From a virus: a DNA stretch of 41,752 bases. Every line of letters begins with the position of its first letter. The stretch's first letter is position 1. The stretch covers positions 1 to 41,752 of IMG/VR virus record IMGVR_UViG_3300037343_000029. The stretch is one strand, 5' to 3'. A program made the translations under genes and the position numbers. Under the pieces are notes generated by a model. The model ran no database searches, had not been told where the DNA came from, and was given only the letters and a program-made list of their open reading frames with translations. Below, piece by piece: positions 1 through 6,670 of this stretch.

Positions 1-935
1 ACGGTCTTACCAGCATTCAAAGCTTTTTTGCTTGCAGCTGCCTTGTCTACCTTAGGTATAATGCTCTCTGGCGCACCTCTGGACGAATCTGCGCCTGACC
101 AGTCTCCGACCTTACTCATCTGAGTCGCAGTGTTTCCTACTGGCTCAACTGTTACGGACCTCTGCTTATCGCTAGGCCCTATAGGTCTTTCGCTCTTGCG
201 TACTCTTGGAGTCCCTTGCATGCCCTTCTTAACGGCACGGCGCAAATCTTCTCGGGCTGTTGGTGTGCCCGTTACTCCTACTGCCTCACTGTTCTCCATG
301 TTTCGGATAGTGAGAGCTGCTCGTTTAGTAGGAGTGGCAGTGTTTCCAATAATGACCTTCTTAGGGTCCTTCCCCTTAGCTCGGAAGGGGCTAGGGTCTG
401 TAGTAATGTGCAATAGCTCTTCACCAGCAGAAAATTTAAGCGGGTTACCATTGACACTGTGAGTAACGCTCGTGTCCATTGACTTGGGAGAAAGTTCACC
501 CAAGTGTTTCATGGCAGTGTTTATACCCTTACCTGCATCTTGGAGGTGTCCCCAAGCTTCAGATGTTGCTGAGGTCTTCTTAAGACGAGCTTGACCTAAG
601 TCTCCTGAAGCGGTGTTCAGACTGTCTGCGGCTGAATTTAAGGATGGGTGCTGTCCTCTGGAGGACAAATCTCTATGTAATACGCTTAAGTTTTGGTGTA
701 ATACACTAGCGATGTCTAATGCGCTGTTCATTCCCACGGTTCTCTTACCTAAAACTGCGTCAGCGGACTTCAGCTGCACGTGCAGAGGAGTGTCGGGCAG
801 CTTTGGGCGGCGATTGCCTGATGAGGACGGCTTTACGATGCCAGACTCGTCTAAGAGATTGCTTGGAACGTTAACGGGGTTATATCCGCCGCCAGCTCCT
901 GTTGAACCCTGACCAAATTCAGTATTTCTAGCCAT
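1..935 (-). CDS. Partial hypothetical low-complexity protein (C-terminus beyond left edge)
   Basis: An open frame starts at an ATG at 935 (protein begins MARNTEFGQG) and runs without a stop through base 1, giving at least 311 residues. It is rich in Gly, Ser, Pro, Asn and Lys. An alpha-helical stretch at about residues 55-150 has regular hydrophobic spacing; the rest looks disordered. I recognise no family. It is the last visible gene of a run of similar disordered proteins (945-2606), which suggests a shared role, possibly as virion-associated proteins, but that is a guess from context. The full length cannot be known from this window. Confidence 0.8.
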   Translation of the reverse strand, partial: MARNTEFGQGSTGAGGGYNPVNVPSNLLDESGIVKPSSSGNRRPKLPDTPLHVQLKSADAVLGKRTVGMNSALDIASVLHQNLSVLHRDLSSRGQHPSLNSAADSLNTASGDLGQARLKKTSATSEAWGHLQDAGKGINTAMKHLGELSPKSMDTSVTHSVNGNPLKFSAGEELLHITTDPSPFRAKGKDPKKVIIGNTATPTKRAALTIRNMENSEAVGVTGTPTAREDLRRAVKKGMQGTPRVRKSERPIGPSDKQRSVTVEPVGNTATQMSKVGDWSGADSSRGAPESIIPKVDKAAASKKALNAGKT

Positions 936-944
936 TATCTACCC

Positions 945-1328
945 TTAAATATCTTGCAAGCCATTGCGTGAAGAGCCTGAATAGCTCCCAACTCCACCTG
1001 AATACCAAGAAACTCGCGGCTCAGTATACACTCTGTCCACTGTCACCACATCGTCAATTCCTGGCTGGAAGCGGACCCCAAAACCAAAACGGTCTGGGAA
1101 TAATCTAATCTGGGGAAGAGGAGGGCGAACCAGTTTTTGCAGCATGGCTGCGGGCATGGTTGCGGCAAGAAGTGCCTGCTGGGTTAAACGCTGTTCGTTA
1201 GATGCCCACGGGCCAGTATACGTCCATCTAGGCTGTACTACATCACTAGGCTCTCCACTACGCCAAGGCTTAGTGTGGTCATACACGCCATCAATTTGTT
1301 GCCCTGCTGGGACGTTAAAACCTGACAT
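945..1328 (-). CDS. Hypothetical protein, 127 aa
   Basis: ATG-started frame beginning MSGFNVPAGQQ. It is rich in Gly, Pro, Arg and aromatic residues. The middle (about 50-80) contains an Ala/Met/Leu-rich helix followed by a PPLP segment, and the C-terminus is Ser/Gly-rich. No family is recognised. It sits directly after the 175-aa gene (1 base between frames) and before the partial gene at the left edge, in a unidirectional run of disordered small proteins. Tight packing and direction support a real gene; the function is unknown. Confidence 0.75.
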   Translation of the reverse strand: MSGFNVPAGQQIDGVYDHTKPWRSGEPSDVVQPRWTYTGPWASNEQRLTQQALLAATMPAAMLQKLVRPPLPQIRLFPDRFGFGVRFQPGIDDVVTVDRVYTEPRVSWYSGGVGSYSGSSRNGLQDI

Positions 1329-1329
1329 A

Positions 1330-1857
1330 CTACTTCCAGACTGGCTTTAGATAGGCCATTTGGTCAGCTCTGCGTATGTTTATAGTTCCTGGACTATCCG
1401 ACCTCATGTTTGACTTTCCGTCATTTACAAGGTGCGGTGCAGGAGTTAGATGCCACATAGGAGCAATGCGAGGAACACGATACACCTTGGCTTCTGCATC
1501 ATACTTAGCAGTCATCTGTCGTTTAATACCCATGTCAGCGTTGAATGAGGGCGACCAGAAGTAGGAATCGGCTCCGATTCGCTCACCTTTGTGGACTCCA
1601 CGCTGATACGCCTTTTGATTTACACGGTTCTTGATGCTATCCAACAGGCGGTCATCACGACGCGAGCGGATAGTGCCGAGGTACCCATCTGGATATTCGG
1701 CGGACGGTACCCTACCTGTTCCGATACGGATAGCATCAAGGTCTCCGCGGGCTACTGGTGTTCCAGAACCGCCTTGGTTGTTATACCCATGAAACCCACC
1801 AGCGCCCATAGACTGCCAGTTTTGGCTGGGTGCAAAAGAGTTATAATCTCCTGGCAT
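1330..1857 (-). CDS. Hypothetical protein, 175 aa
   Basis: Begins MPGDYNSFAPSQNW. The N-terminal 40 residues are Gly/Asn/Ser-rich and likely disordered. The central part (about 45-110) is charged, with several Arg/Asp-rich turns and a YFWSPSF segment, suggesting a small folded region. No family recognised. Its ATG shares a base with the stop codon of the upstream 93-aa gene (TAATG at 1857-1859), so the two are probably translationally coupled. Confidence 0.75.
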   Translation of the reverse strand: MPGDYNSFAPSQNWQSMGAGGFHGYNNQGGSGTPVARGDLDAIRIGTGRVPSAEYPDGYLGTIRSRRDDRLLDSIKNRVNQKAYQRGVHKGERIGADSYFWSPSFNADMGIKRQMTAKYDAEAKVYRVPRIAPMWHLTPAPHLVNDGKSNMRSDSPGTINIRRADQMAYLKPVWK

Positions 1858-2138
1858 TAGTTACCTCCAGGATTGGATGGGTTAGCAGTACTGCTGTCAC
1901 CAGCGCCATAAACGCTTCCACGGGTGCTCTTACTGTAAGACTGAATCTTTCCTGGAGCAAGCTCACCTGTTTTGAATACGAATGAGCCAGATTGCTGGGT
2001 TTCTTTCTGGAAACCAGTCATCTGATGTGCTTGGGGAATGCCTGCAGAACCTGAGTTCTGCTTAAAGTCGTCAAAGTTAGGCCCAGACATAGAGCCTGTA
2101 CGCATTTGTGCGTAGGAGTTGCTTCGGTTACCGTTCAT
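1857..2138 (-). CDS. Hypothetical disordered protein, 93 aa
   Basis: Begins MNGNRSNSYAQMRTG. The composition is dominated by Ser, Gly, Asn and Gln, with no obvious hydrophobic core, so it is probably disordered or folds on a partner. A good GGAGG-type ribosome site lies just upstream. It overlaps the next gene by one base in a TAATG junction. No known family; only its place in the left-end cassette of similar proteins can be described. Confidence 0.7.
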   Translation of the reverse strand: MNGNRSNSYAQMRTGSMSGPNFDDFKQNSGSAGIPQAHQMTGFQKETQQSGSFVFKTGELAPGKIQSYSKSTRGSVYGAGDSSTANPSNPGGN

Positions 2139-2150
2139 AACGGCTACCTC

Positions 2151-2606
2151 CTAGTACTGGTCGTTGACAGCGTCCATAAAGTTTGGGTTCTGGCGGCCCT
2201 GAACTGAAGGAATGGTCCTAGCGTTTGCCATAGTTGGGCCTGCAGTTGGGTCAACAGTAGGGGTGTAAGGAACTGACACTCGGTAAGAAGCGCCAAGGCG
2301 TTCTTGAGGAATGTTGGTTCTATTAGCCTTACCGCCTGCGGTTGGGTCCATTGACTGAGTGCTCTTCTTTGGAACCATGGTGCCTCTTTTAGCCATGTCC
2401 TGTACTGGTGACATTGCTTCGTCTGCTCCATCCATCATGTTATCTCCTACTGAAACTCGGGGGCTATTCTGATTGGTAGCCATTTGATAGTGCTCTTCTG
2501 AAGTTGCGTGGGTTCTACCTGCTGTAGGGCCAGCTGCTTCAAGGTGGTTAGAGGGAGCCCCCATGCGGCGGCGCATTGCGTGTCCCATGTCAGTCCATTT
2601 AGCCAT
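2151..2606 (-). CDS. Hypothetical protein, 151 aa
   Basis: Begins MAKWTDMGHAMRRRMG after an AAGGAG ribosome site with 5-base spacing. It is rich in Met, Pro, Thr and Ala and contains a repeated VDPTAG/MDPTAG phrase (around residues 87-92 and 118-123). No hydrophobic core or enzyme motif is visible. A second open frame in the same place (2144-2431) is a shadow. The ribosome site and codon pattern favour this frame. Function unknown; it heads the left-end run of low-complexity genes. Confidence 0.75.
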   Translation of the reverse strand: MAKWTDMGHAMRRRMGAPSNHLEAAGPTAGRTHATSEEHYQMATNQNSPRVSVGDNMMDGADEAMSPVQDMAKRGTMVPKKSTQSMDPTAGGKANRTNIPQERLGASYRVSVPYTPTVDPTAGPTMANARTIPSVQGRQNPNFMDAVNDQY

Positions 2607-2648
2607 GACGACTCCTTAAATAAAGTGTAATACCAGAATACGGCGTAT

Positions 2649-2951
2649 TTAGCTTGCTGTAACGGTAAAGACTATTGCGCTTATTTCGCCATCTCTGGAG
2701 TCAATAGTTGTAAATCCTGGTTTGCAGGTTAGGTCAAGACCACGTGGTGCGGCATAGCCTCTTGCAATAGCAATGGCTTTAACGGCTTGGTTTACAGCGC
2801 CTGCGCCTACTGCGCGTATCTTTACTTGCCTAGTGTCGTAGCAAGCGTGGGCAATTGCTGACGCTACGGACTGGGGGTTTGACCCTGCAGAGACTCTTAG
2901 GAAGGGTTCTTCGGTTTTTGGTAGAACTACATTCTCGGGTGTTTCACTCAA
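2649..2951 (-). CDS. SpoVS/Alba-like protein
   Basis: This 100-residue protein matches the small SpoVS family (stage V sporulation protein S; Alba-like fold). After a 16-residue variable N-terminus comes FLRVSAGSNPQSVASAIA, then the family hallmark AVGAGAVNQAVKAIAIARGY, then APRGLDLTCKPGF, the same order and spacing as Bacillus SpoVS (86 aa). SpoVS proteins are thought to bind nucleic acid and affect sporulation or cell division. The start is a TTG at 2951 with a weak AAAGG site 9 bases upstream; no in-frame ATG exists before the conserved core. It is flanked by recombination genes, so a nucleic-acid role in infection is plausible but inferred. Confidence 0.85.
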   Translation of the reverse strand: MSETPENVVLPKTEEPFLRVSAGSNPQSVASAIAHACYDTRQVKIRAVGAGAVNQAVKAIAIARGYAAPRGLDLTCKPGFTTIDSRDGEISAIVFTVTAS

Positions 2952-3011
2952 TTTATGCGCCTTTGTTGTCGATTTAGTGTGCCTGCCTCAACAACAATGA
3001 TGACATTAAAC

Positions 3012-3614
3012 TTACTGAGAGTCTCGGTAATCTCCGTTTATAATCTTCTCTAATACTTCTTCTTCAACCTTGTTAATACTTATGCCAGCAGCGATTCTGG
3101 CAAGGGCGTAAGAGTCTGCGGCGTTGTCATCATTGAACTCAATGCCCCATCTCTTATAGATTTGCATTAGCATCTCTTGTTTCTTAGCATTTCCCTTACC
3201 AGCAGCGTACTTCTTTAAAGTCATAGGGGGAATTTGTAAGGGGGTTCTGAGCGTTTCTGCAAAAGGAACAACGGAGTTTAAGTTACCGTCAAAGTAGTCC
3301 CAGATGGTGAGCTTTACCAGCCCTGCTAACTCCCCTAGCTTTAAAGCAGAGAAAGAAGCAAGCACTGTTCCCTCCATGGCAATCTCCGTTATGCGACAGT
3401 TCTGATTATCTAGAAAGTCAAATTTGTCTGACATCCAAAAACGAATGTCGGACAATCTACGAACTCCTGAGTAAGGAGACTTATACACCCATGTCTCATA
3501 AGCTTCTGGTTTAGCTACATTCAGAGCGGTCAAGGCAAATCCAGTTAGAGACTGGTCAATTCCGATGGCCACTTCTCCTGAGAGTAGACCTCCATCAAAT
3601 ACTTTTTCAGACAT
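3012..3614 (-). CDS. RuvC-like Holliday junction resolvase
   Basis: This 200-residue protein has the RuvC/RNase H-fold pattern: GIDQSLTG with the first catalytic Asp at residue 20, IAMEG with Glu81 at the end of the next strand, a Lys-rich segment KKYAAGKGNAKK, and a C-terminal DDNAADSYALA with Asp162/163 and Asp167. Such enzymes cut four-way DNA junctions before packaging or during recombination. It overlaps the end of the upstream gene by 8 bases. Phages of this type often place the gene with recombinase and single-strand exonuclease genes, as here. Confidence 0.88.
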   Translation of the reverse strand: MSEKVFDGGLLSGEVAIGIDQSLTGFALTALNVAKPEAYETWVYKSPYSGVRRLSDIRFWMSDKFDFLDNQNCRITEIAMEGTVLASFSALKLGELAGLVKLTIWDYFDGNLNSVVPFAETLRTPLQIPPMTLKKYAAGKGNAKKQEMLMQIYKRWGIEFNDDNAADSYALARIAAGISINKVEEEVLEKIINGDYRDSQ

Positions 3615-4155
3615 TAGGAACCTGTGGTATACAGCTCATGTCTTGAAGCCCTTCAAATGGAACCATGAAGTTATCTTTACCATAAGGGGCTACGAACTCG
3701 GGCTTAACACAGTCTCTGCCGTATGCCCAACCAATAGCACGAAAAGACGGAGTCTTGTAACCGTCAGAGGCAGAGCGCCTTGTCTTCATTTCGGGGCCTC
3801 CCACCATCAAGATGTACACTTGATTTGGGTCGTCTACACCCTCTTTATAGCGCAATGCGTATTTAGGAAGGTCACTCCTGGTTTTAGTAAAAGAGTAACG
3901 AATCTCGTATCCTGGAATGTCTAGCTTGCTTTTAAAGGTATTAACGTGTGGAACAAACTCGGAAAGGCCAAACATTCTTGCTGCAGCCAGTTCAGATGCA
4001 GCTGCAATCATGTGCTGCCAAGACTCCCAGATGTCGCCCTCAGAGTAGTTTCGATTACGCTCTGGTTGACCAAGCATGGGGAGCTGACGTTCCCAGCCAA
4101 CTTTAGCTGCGATTGCTTCTTCCGCAGGAGTAAGAGAGTATACCCATCTAGCCAT
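3607..4155 (-). CDS. Phage PD-(D/E)XK-like conserved protein
   Basis: 182 residues. The order ASELAAARMFGL, then VNTFKS, PGYEIRYSF, YKEGVDD, VYILMVGG and FRAIGWAYG matches a widespread phage family in which E-AAA, VNTFK, D-YQVR, DxDDxxxVLV and GWI are conserved. I recall this family as having a restriction-endonuclease-like fold. The Glu at the ASELAAAR helix and acidic residues after the VNTF strand could be part of an active site, but the canonical ExK lysine is not clear. Hence nuclease activity is uncertain. Its 3' end overlaps the RuvC-like gene by 8 bases. Confidence 0.65.
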   Translation of the reverse strand: MARWVYSLTPAEEAIAAKVGWERQLPMLGQPERNRNYSEGDIWESWQHMIAAASELAAARMFGLSEFVPHVNTFKSKLDIPGYEIRYSFTKTRSDLPKYALRYKEGVDDPNQVYILMVGGPEMKTRRSASDGYKTPSFRAIGWAYGRDCVKPEFVAPYGKDNFMVPFEGLQDMSCIPQVPNV

Positions 4156-4176
4156 TGTGCCCTCATTCTGGTTCGT

Positions 4177-4437
4177 TTATGCTGCTGCTTCTTTTGCGCT
4201 GACTGAGTGAATCTGCTTAACTAAGTTATTCAAGTTAGAGTGTCGGAATCCAGACCAGTGCTGGTCTCCAGCTACTACTACTGGCGCAGAAGCATACCCG
4301 AGTCCTCTGACCATTTCCATGGCAGTCTCGTCCTTAGATAAATCGACAACATCGTAGTTAACCATGCCTTTTGTCAACATCTTCTTGGTAACTTCGCACT
4401 GTGGACAAGAAGGGGTGGTGTAAACAGTAACCTGCAT
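4177..4437 (-). CDS. nrdH: NrdH-like glutaredoxin
   Basis: 86 residues from the ATG at 4437, which has an AGGAG site 7 bases upstream; a longer frame to 4491 lacks support. The thioredoxin fold is shown by QVTVYTTPSCPQC (redox pair Cys11/Cys14), a cis-Pro segment ASAPVVV and the NrdH-typical SGFRHSNL end. NrdH passes electrons to class Ib ribonucleotide reductase. No reductase gene is in the window, so it probably serves the host or an off-window phage enzyme. A short Ala-rich tail follows the fold. Confidence 0.88.
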   Translation of the reverse strand: MQVTVYTTPSCPQCEVTKKMLTKGMVNYDVVDLSKDETAMEMVRGLGYASAPVVVAGDQHWSGFRHSNLNNLVKQIHSVSAKEAAA

Positions 4438-4478
4438 GGTAGGTCTCCTAGAGATATAATGGGGGGATAGAGTATCCA

Positions 4479-4943
4479 TTATACGGACCAATTGGTTCTG
4501 GTTGACCTCAAGTCATTAGACCTTCTGGTCAACTCTCTACTAACAAGAGATAAATCTCTTTCATAATTAGAAAGCATCATTTCTACGAGCTTTCTGTACG
4601 CATATTTCTCTTCAAACTCAAGTGCCAAATCTTGTACATCTTGGTCAATTGCAATCTGGGCTTTTACTAAAGTGATTCGCTCGCCCTTGATTGCTGTGCC
4701 CATCTTTTGTACTAGTAGCTTATTCTCAAGCAAGTCTAGTTTTCTCTGAGATGTGCGTTCGTCTAGTTGAGCCATAGTAAGAGTGGATGCGGCATAATCC
4801 GCCCAAGCAGTCAGGATAGTAAACTTCTCCCCTACCTGCTCGCTACTCAGCATAGTAATGTCTGCAGGAAGTTTTATGATTTCCATGTCAGGCTTTTGAA
4901 TTGTTAGCCCTAGGTCTTTGAGCTTAGCGACTATGTCAGACAT
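4479..4943 (-). CDS. Hypothetical coiled-coil protein
   Basis: 154 residues from the ATG at 4943, which overlaps the stop of the upstream nuclease gene as TAATG; the longer frame to 4973 lies inside that gene. The protein begins MSDIVAKLKDLG, and from about residue 35 to 145 it is strongly helical and charged, with heptad-like spacing. There are no Cys or motif residues typical of enzymes. The coupling suggests it is made in step with the Cas4/RecB-like nuclease and might assist it, but this is context only. Confidence 0.8.
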   Translation of the reverse strand: MSDIVAKLKDLGLTIQKPDMEIIKLPADITMLSSEQVGEKFTILTAWADYAASTLTMAQLDERTSQRKLDLLENKLLVQKMGTAIKGERITLVKAQIAIDQDVQDLALEFEEKYAYRKLVEMMLSNYERDLSLVSRELTRRSNDLRSTRTNWSV

Positions 4944-5785
4944 TATTCTGCGTATCCGTCGCACTGCTTGCAAGTACCGCCTACGTTGTTATTGCACTTA
5001 GGCTCTTGGTTCGTCTCCACTGCCTTAACAACCTTTTCAGCACCTTCAAACACATGGCGAACAATCTCGTAGTCACCTTTAATAGTGAACTCTTTGTAGT
5101 CTTGGTCTGCCTTCAGCTCATAAAGAAAAACAATCTCATCTAATTCGTGACCCATTCTCTTCATAAGCTCTAGGTACACCTGCCCCTGTAGGATGTGAGA
5201 GCGGAAAGGACGACGGACATTTCGCCATGCATCCATGAAGTCTTTAGCATCTGCAAACAGTGCTGGCTCTTCGGCTCTAATAGTTCCAGGCCCAACCGAC
5301 TTAATCTCAATCAAGCAGTCGTTACCCAGTCCTTTAATCCAGCCGTCAGTGTGTCCTTTAATACGTAGTTCTGGGTCTTCTAAAGTTACTTCAGCGTATG
5401 TTAAGTCAGTACTCTGGCAGTGCTCGCAGTTAGAGGGAGACGTCCCCCAAGTAATCTTCTTGCAGATTTGGCATGCGAACTTGCCGTGTAGTACACCCAT
5501 CTCTTGAAACCAAGTCTGCCACTTTGCGTGGATGGCATGGCCCTCGTCAAAGATTGACTGAAGGCGTAAGTTTGGCTTCTCGTAAATACGGTCATGACCA
5601 CGTAGTAGGAAGTAGCTGGCGCGACGGCACCAGTCTTTCTTTATCATGTCGGATGGGTGCAAAACTGTGTAGTCTCGGTCTCCTGCAGGACGAGAGAGCA
5701 GGTGGCGCTCTATATCTCCTACCAAACGACTCTTAGTTCTTTTAGCATCTAAAAACTTCTTTAAATCAGTCTGTGTTACTGACAT
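4943..5785 (-). CDS. Cas4/RecB-like PD-(D/E)XK exonuclease with Fe-S and Zn motifs
   Basis: 280 residues. The nuclease core shows Asp147 in GHTDGW, Glu160 and Lys162 in LIEIKS, and the QGQVYLEL (QxxxY) motif at about 200-207. Cys53 in DWCRR plus Cys264, Cys272 and Cys275 near the C-terminus form the four-Cys Fe-S pattern seen in Cas4 and AddB-type nucleases. A separate Zn knuckle (Cys105, Cys108, Cys120, Cys123) is inserted before the active site. The likely role is ssDNA end processing in recombination together with the RecA-like protein at 6671-7702. No CRISPR repeats or cas1/cas2 are present, so it is not evidence of CRISPR. Its start overlaps the WhiB gene by 20 bases. Confidence 0.88.
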   Translation of the reverse strand: MSVTQTDLKKFLDAKRTKSRLVGDIERHLLSRPAGDRDYTVLHPSDMIKKDWCRRASYFLLRGHDRIYEKPNLRLQSIFDEGHAIHAKWQTWFQEMGVLHGKFACQICKKITWGTSPSNCEHCQSTDLTYAEVTLEDPELRIKGHTDGWIKGLGNDCLIEIKSVGPGTIRAEEPALFADAKDFMDAWRNVRRPFRSHILQGQVYLELMKRMGHELDEIVFLYELKADQDYKEFTIKGDYEIVRHVFEGAEKVVKAVETNQEPKCNNNVGGTCKQCDGYAE

Positions 5786-6119
5786 TAGTTGCCCTCTCTC
5801 GTTCCTTAAAGATGTAATCCTTAAGGGTCATCTTACTCCTATATTGCTTTTGCCATTTTCGCACAAGAGCATTTCTCTCTCGGTGGGACATCCCTCCCCA
5901 TACTCCGTGCTGCTCATCTGTAGTTACTGCAAACCACAAGCAGTTTGCCCTTACTGGACAGGGAGATGTCCCTTTGGGGCCATTGCAGAAGACTTTTGCT
6001 TTAGCAGCAACCCTGTTATAAAGTGCCTTGTCCCTAGGTGGGTAGAATATCTCAGTGTCTGCACCTGCACAACGGGCATCGACTCTCCACGTATGGTCTA
6101 TACTTTCATCAAATATCAA
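5766..6119 (-). CDS. WhiB-family Fe-S transcription regulator
   Basis: 117 residues with the WhiB signature: four cysteines (Cys17, Cys45, Cys54, Cys60), the G-V-W-G-G turn at 72-76, and a basic C-terminal tail with RKWQKQYRSK. The family is a set of actinobacterial [4Fe-4S] regulators that bind the principal sigma factor. Phage WhiB proteins such as that of TM4 repress host whiB genes and can block superinfection. The second and third Cys are separated by eight residues here rather than the usual two. The start is assigned to TTG 6119 because no ATG or GTG lies upstream of the conserved core; no good ribosome site is seen, so the start is uncertain. Confidence 0.9.
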   Translation of the reverse strand: MIFDESIDHTWRVDARCAGADTEIFYPPRDKALYNRVAAKAKVFCNGPKGTSPCPVRANCLWFAVTTDEQHGVWGGMSHRERNALVRKWQKQYRSKMTLKDYIFKERERATNVSNTD

Positions 6120-6426
6120 GTTTATGCACTAACTCCAACAGGTCGGTTTCTAACATTACAATGTAGTCTTCCCCGTCTAAGTGCATACCAAAGACTGGGG
6201 TTCGCCCGTCTAGAATTGCCTCAGTTGTTATCTTCTTTAATTCTGCAGAAGATATTGTCTTGGACTTTTTTCCTGTCCACTTATGCTCAATCAGAAGGCT
6301 ATCTGACCTCACGTCTCCTTTGCGAGACCAAAAAGCTCCAGAAGCAGCCGTAGTAGAACCGCCGATAGCTTTTGCTATCCGCTTTTCATGTTTCTGAGAC
6401 TGCTTCTGTCCCTCTGATTTAGCTAT
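6109..6426 (-). CDS. Small PD-(D/E)XK (resolvase-like) nuclease, apparent AUA start
   Basis: The conserved core is GGSTTAASGAFWSRKGDVRSD followed by LLIEHKWTGKKS, a nuclease pattern (Asp in KGDV, Glu-x-Lys in IEHK) known from small phage resolvase-like proteins. A GTG at 6312 would start after the catalytic Asp and destroy the enzyme. The frame stays open upstream to 6456 but contains no ATG, GTG or TTG. An ATA at 6426 gives MAKSEGQKQ, sits 5 bases after a strong GGAGG, and overlaps the previous gene's stop (ATAGCTAA), so it is the best start; the protein is then 105 aa. Alternatives are a +1 frameshift from the upstream gene or a sequence error. Function is likely junction or nicked-DNA cleavage. 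Confidence 0.7.
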   Translation of the reverse strand: MAKSEGQKQSQKHEKRIAKAIGGSTTAASGAFWSRKGDVRSDSLLIEHKWTGKKSKTISSAELKKITTEAILDGRTPVFGMHLDGEDYIVMLETDLLELVHKLDI

Positions 6427-6661
6427 CAGAGCCTCCGCGTGATTTAATTGCTCGCTCTACCAGCTCCACTGCTTCTTCCCAAGCTACGAAAAGAGGACTG
6501 CTTACAGACTTAGCTCCCAATTCGCGGAGCTGAAACTTGTGTGCTAGCTCTTTTAACTCTGAAATAACGGCTTTGTTAATATCTGAACTACGCTCTACGT
6601 TCATGAACTCTTCGTACATGTCTTCATCTTTAGATGTGTATAAATCTTTCATCTTTCCCAT
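6419..6661 (-). CDS. Hypothetical acidic helical protein, 80 aa
   Basis: Begins MGKMKDLYTSKDED after AGGAGG with 5-base spacing, an excellent ribosome site. It is mostly charged and helical, without Cys or enzyme motifs. It ends SRGGSDS, where the Gly-Gly codons double as the GGAGG ribosome site of the next nuclease gene. No family recognised. It lies directly after the RecA-like gene and 8 bases inside the small nuclease gene, so it belongs to the recombination operon. Confidence 0.8.
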   Translation of the reverse strand: MGKMKDLYTSKDEDMYEEFMNVERSSDINKAVISELKELAHKFQLRELGAKSVSSPLFVAWEEAVELVERAIKSRGGSDS

Positions 6662-6670
6662 TTTGTCCTC

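Noticed and set aside
2144-2431. 95-residue alternative minus-strand frame
   Set aside because: It is out of frame with the better-supported 2151-2606 gene, lacks a ribosome site and has a Leu/Gln/Thr shadow composition.
2960-3005. Inverted repeat TTGTTGT/ACAACAA between the resolvase and SpoVS-like genes as a regulatory hairpin
   Set aside because: Arms are only 7 AT-rich bases with a 21-base loop, which is too weak to claim.
4943-5785. Cas4 as evidence of a phage CRISPR system
   Set aside because: The Fe-S/PD-(D/E)XK pattern is shared by many phage recombination exonucleases and the neighbours are RecA-like, RuvC-like and WhiB, not adaptation genes.
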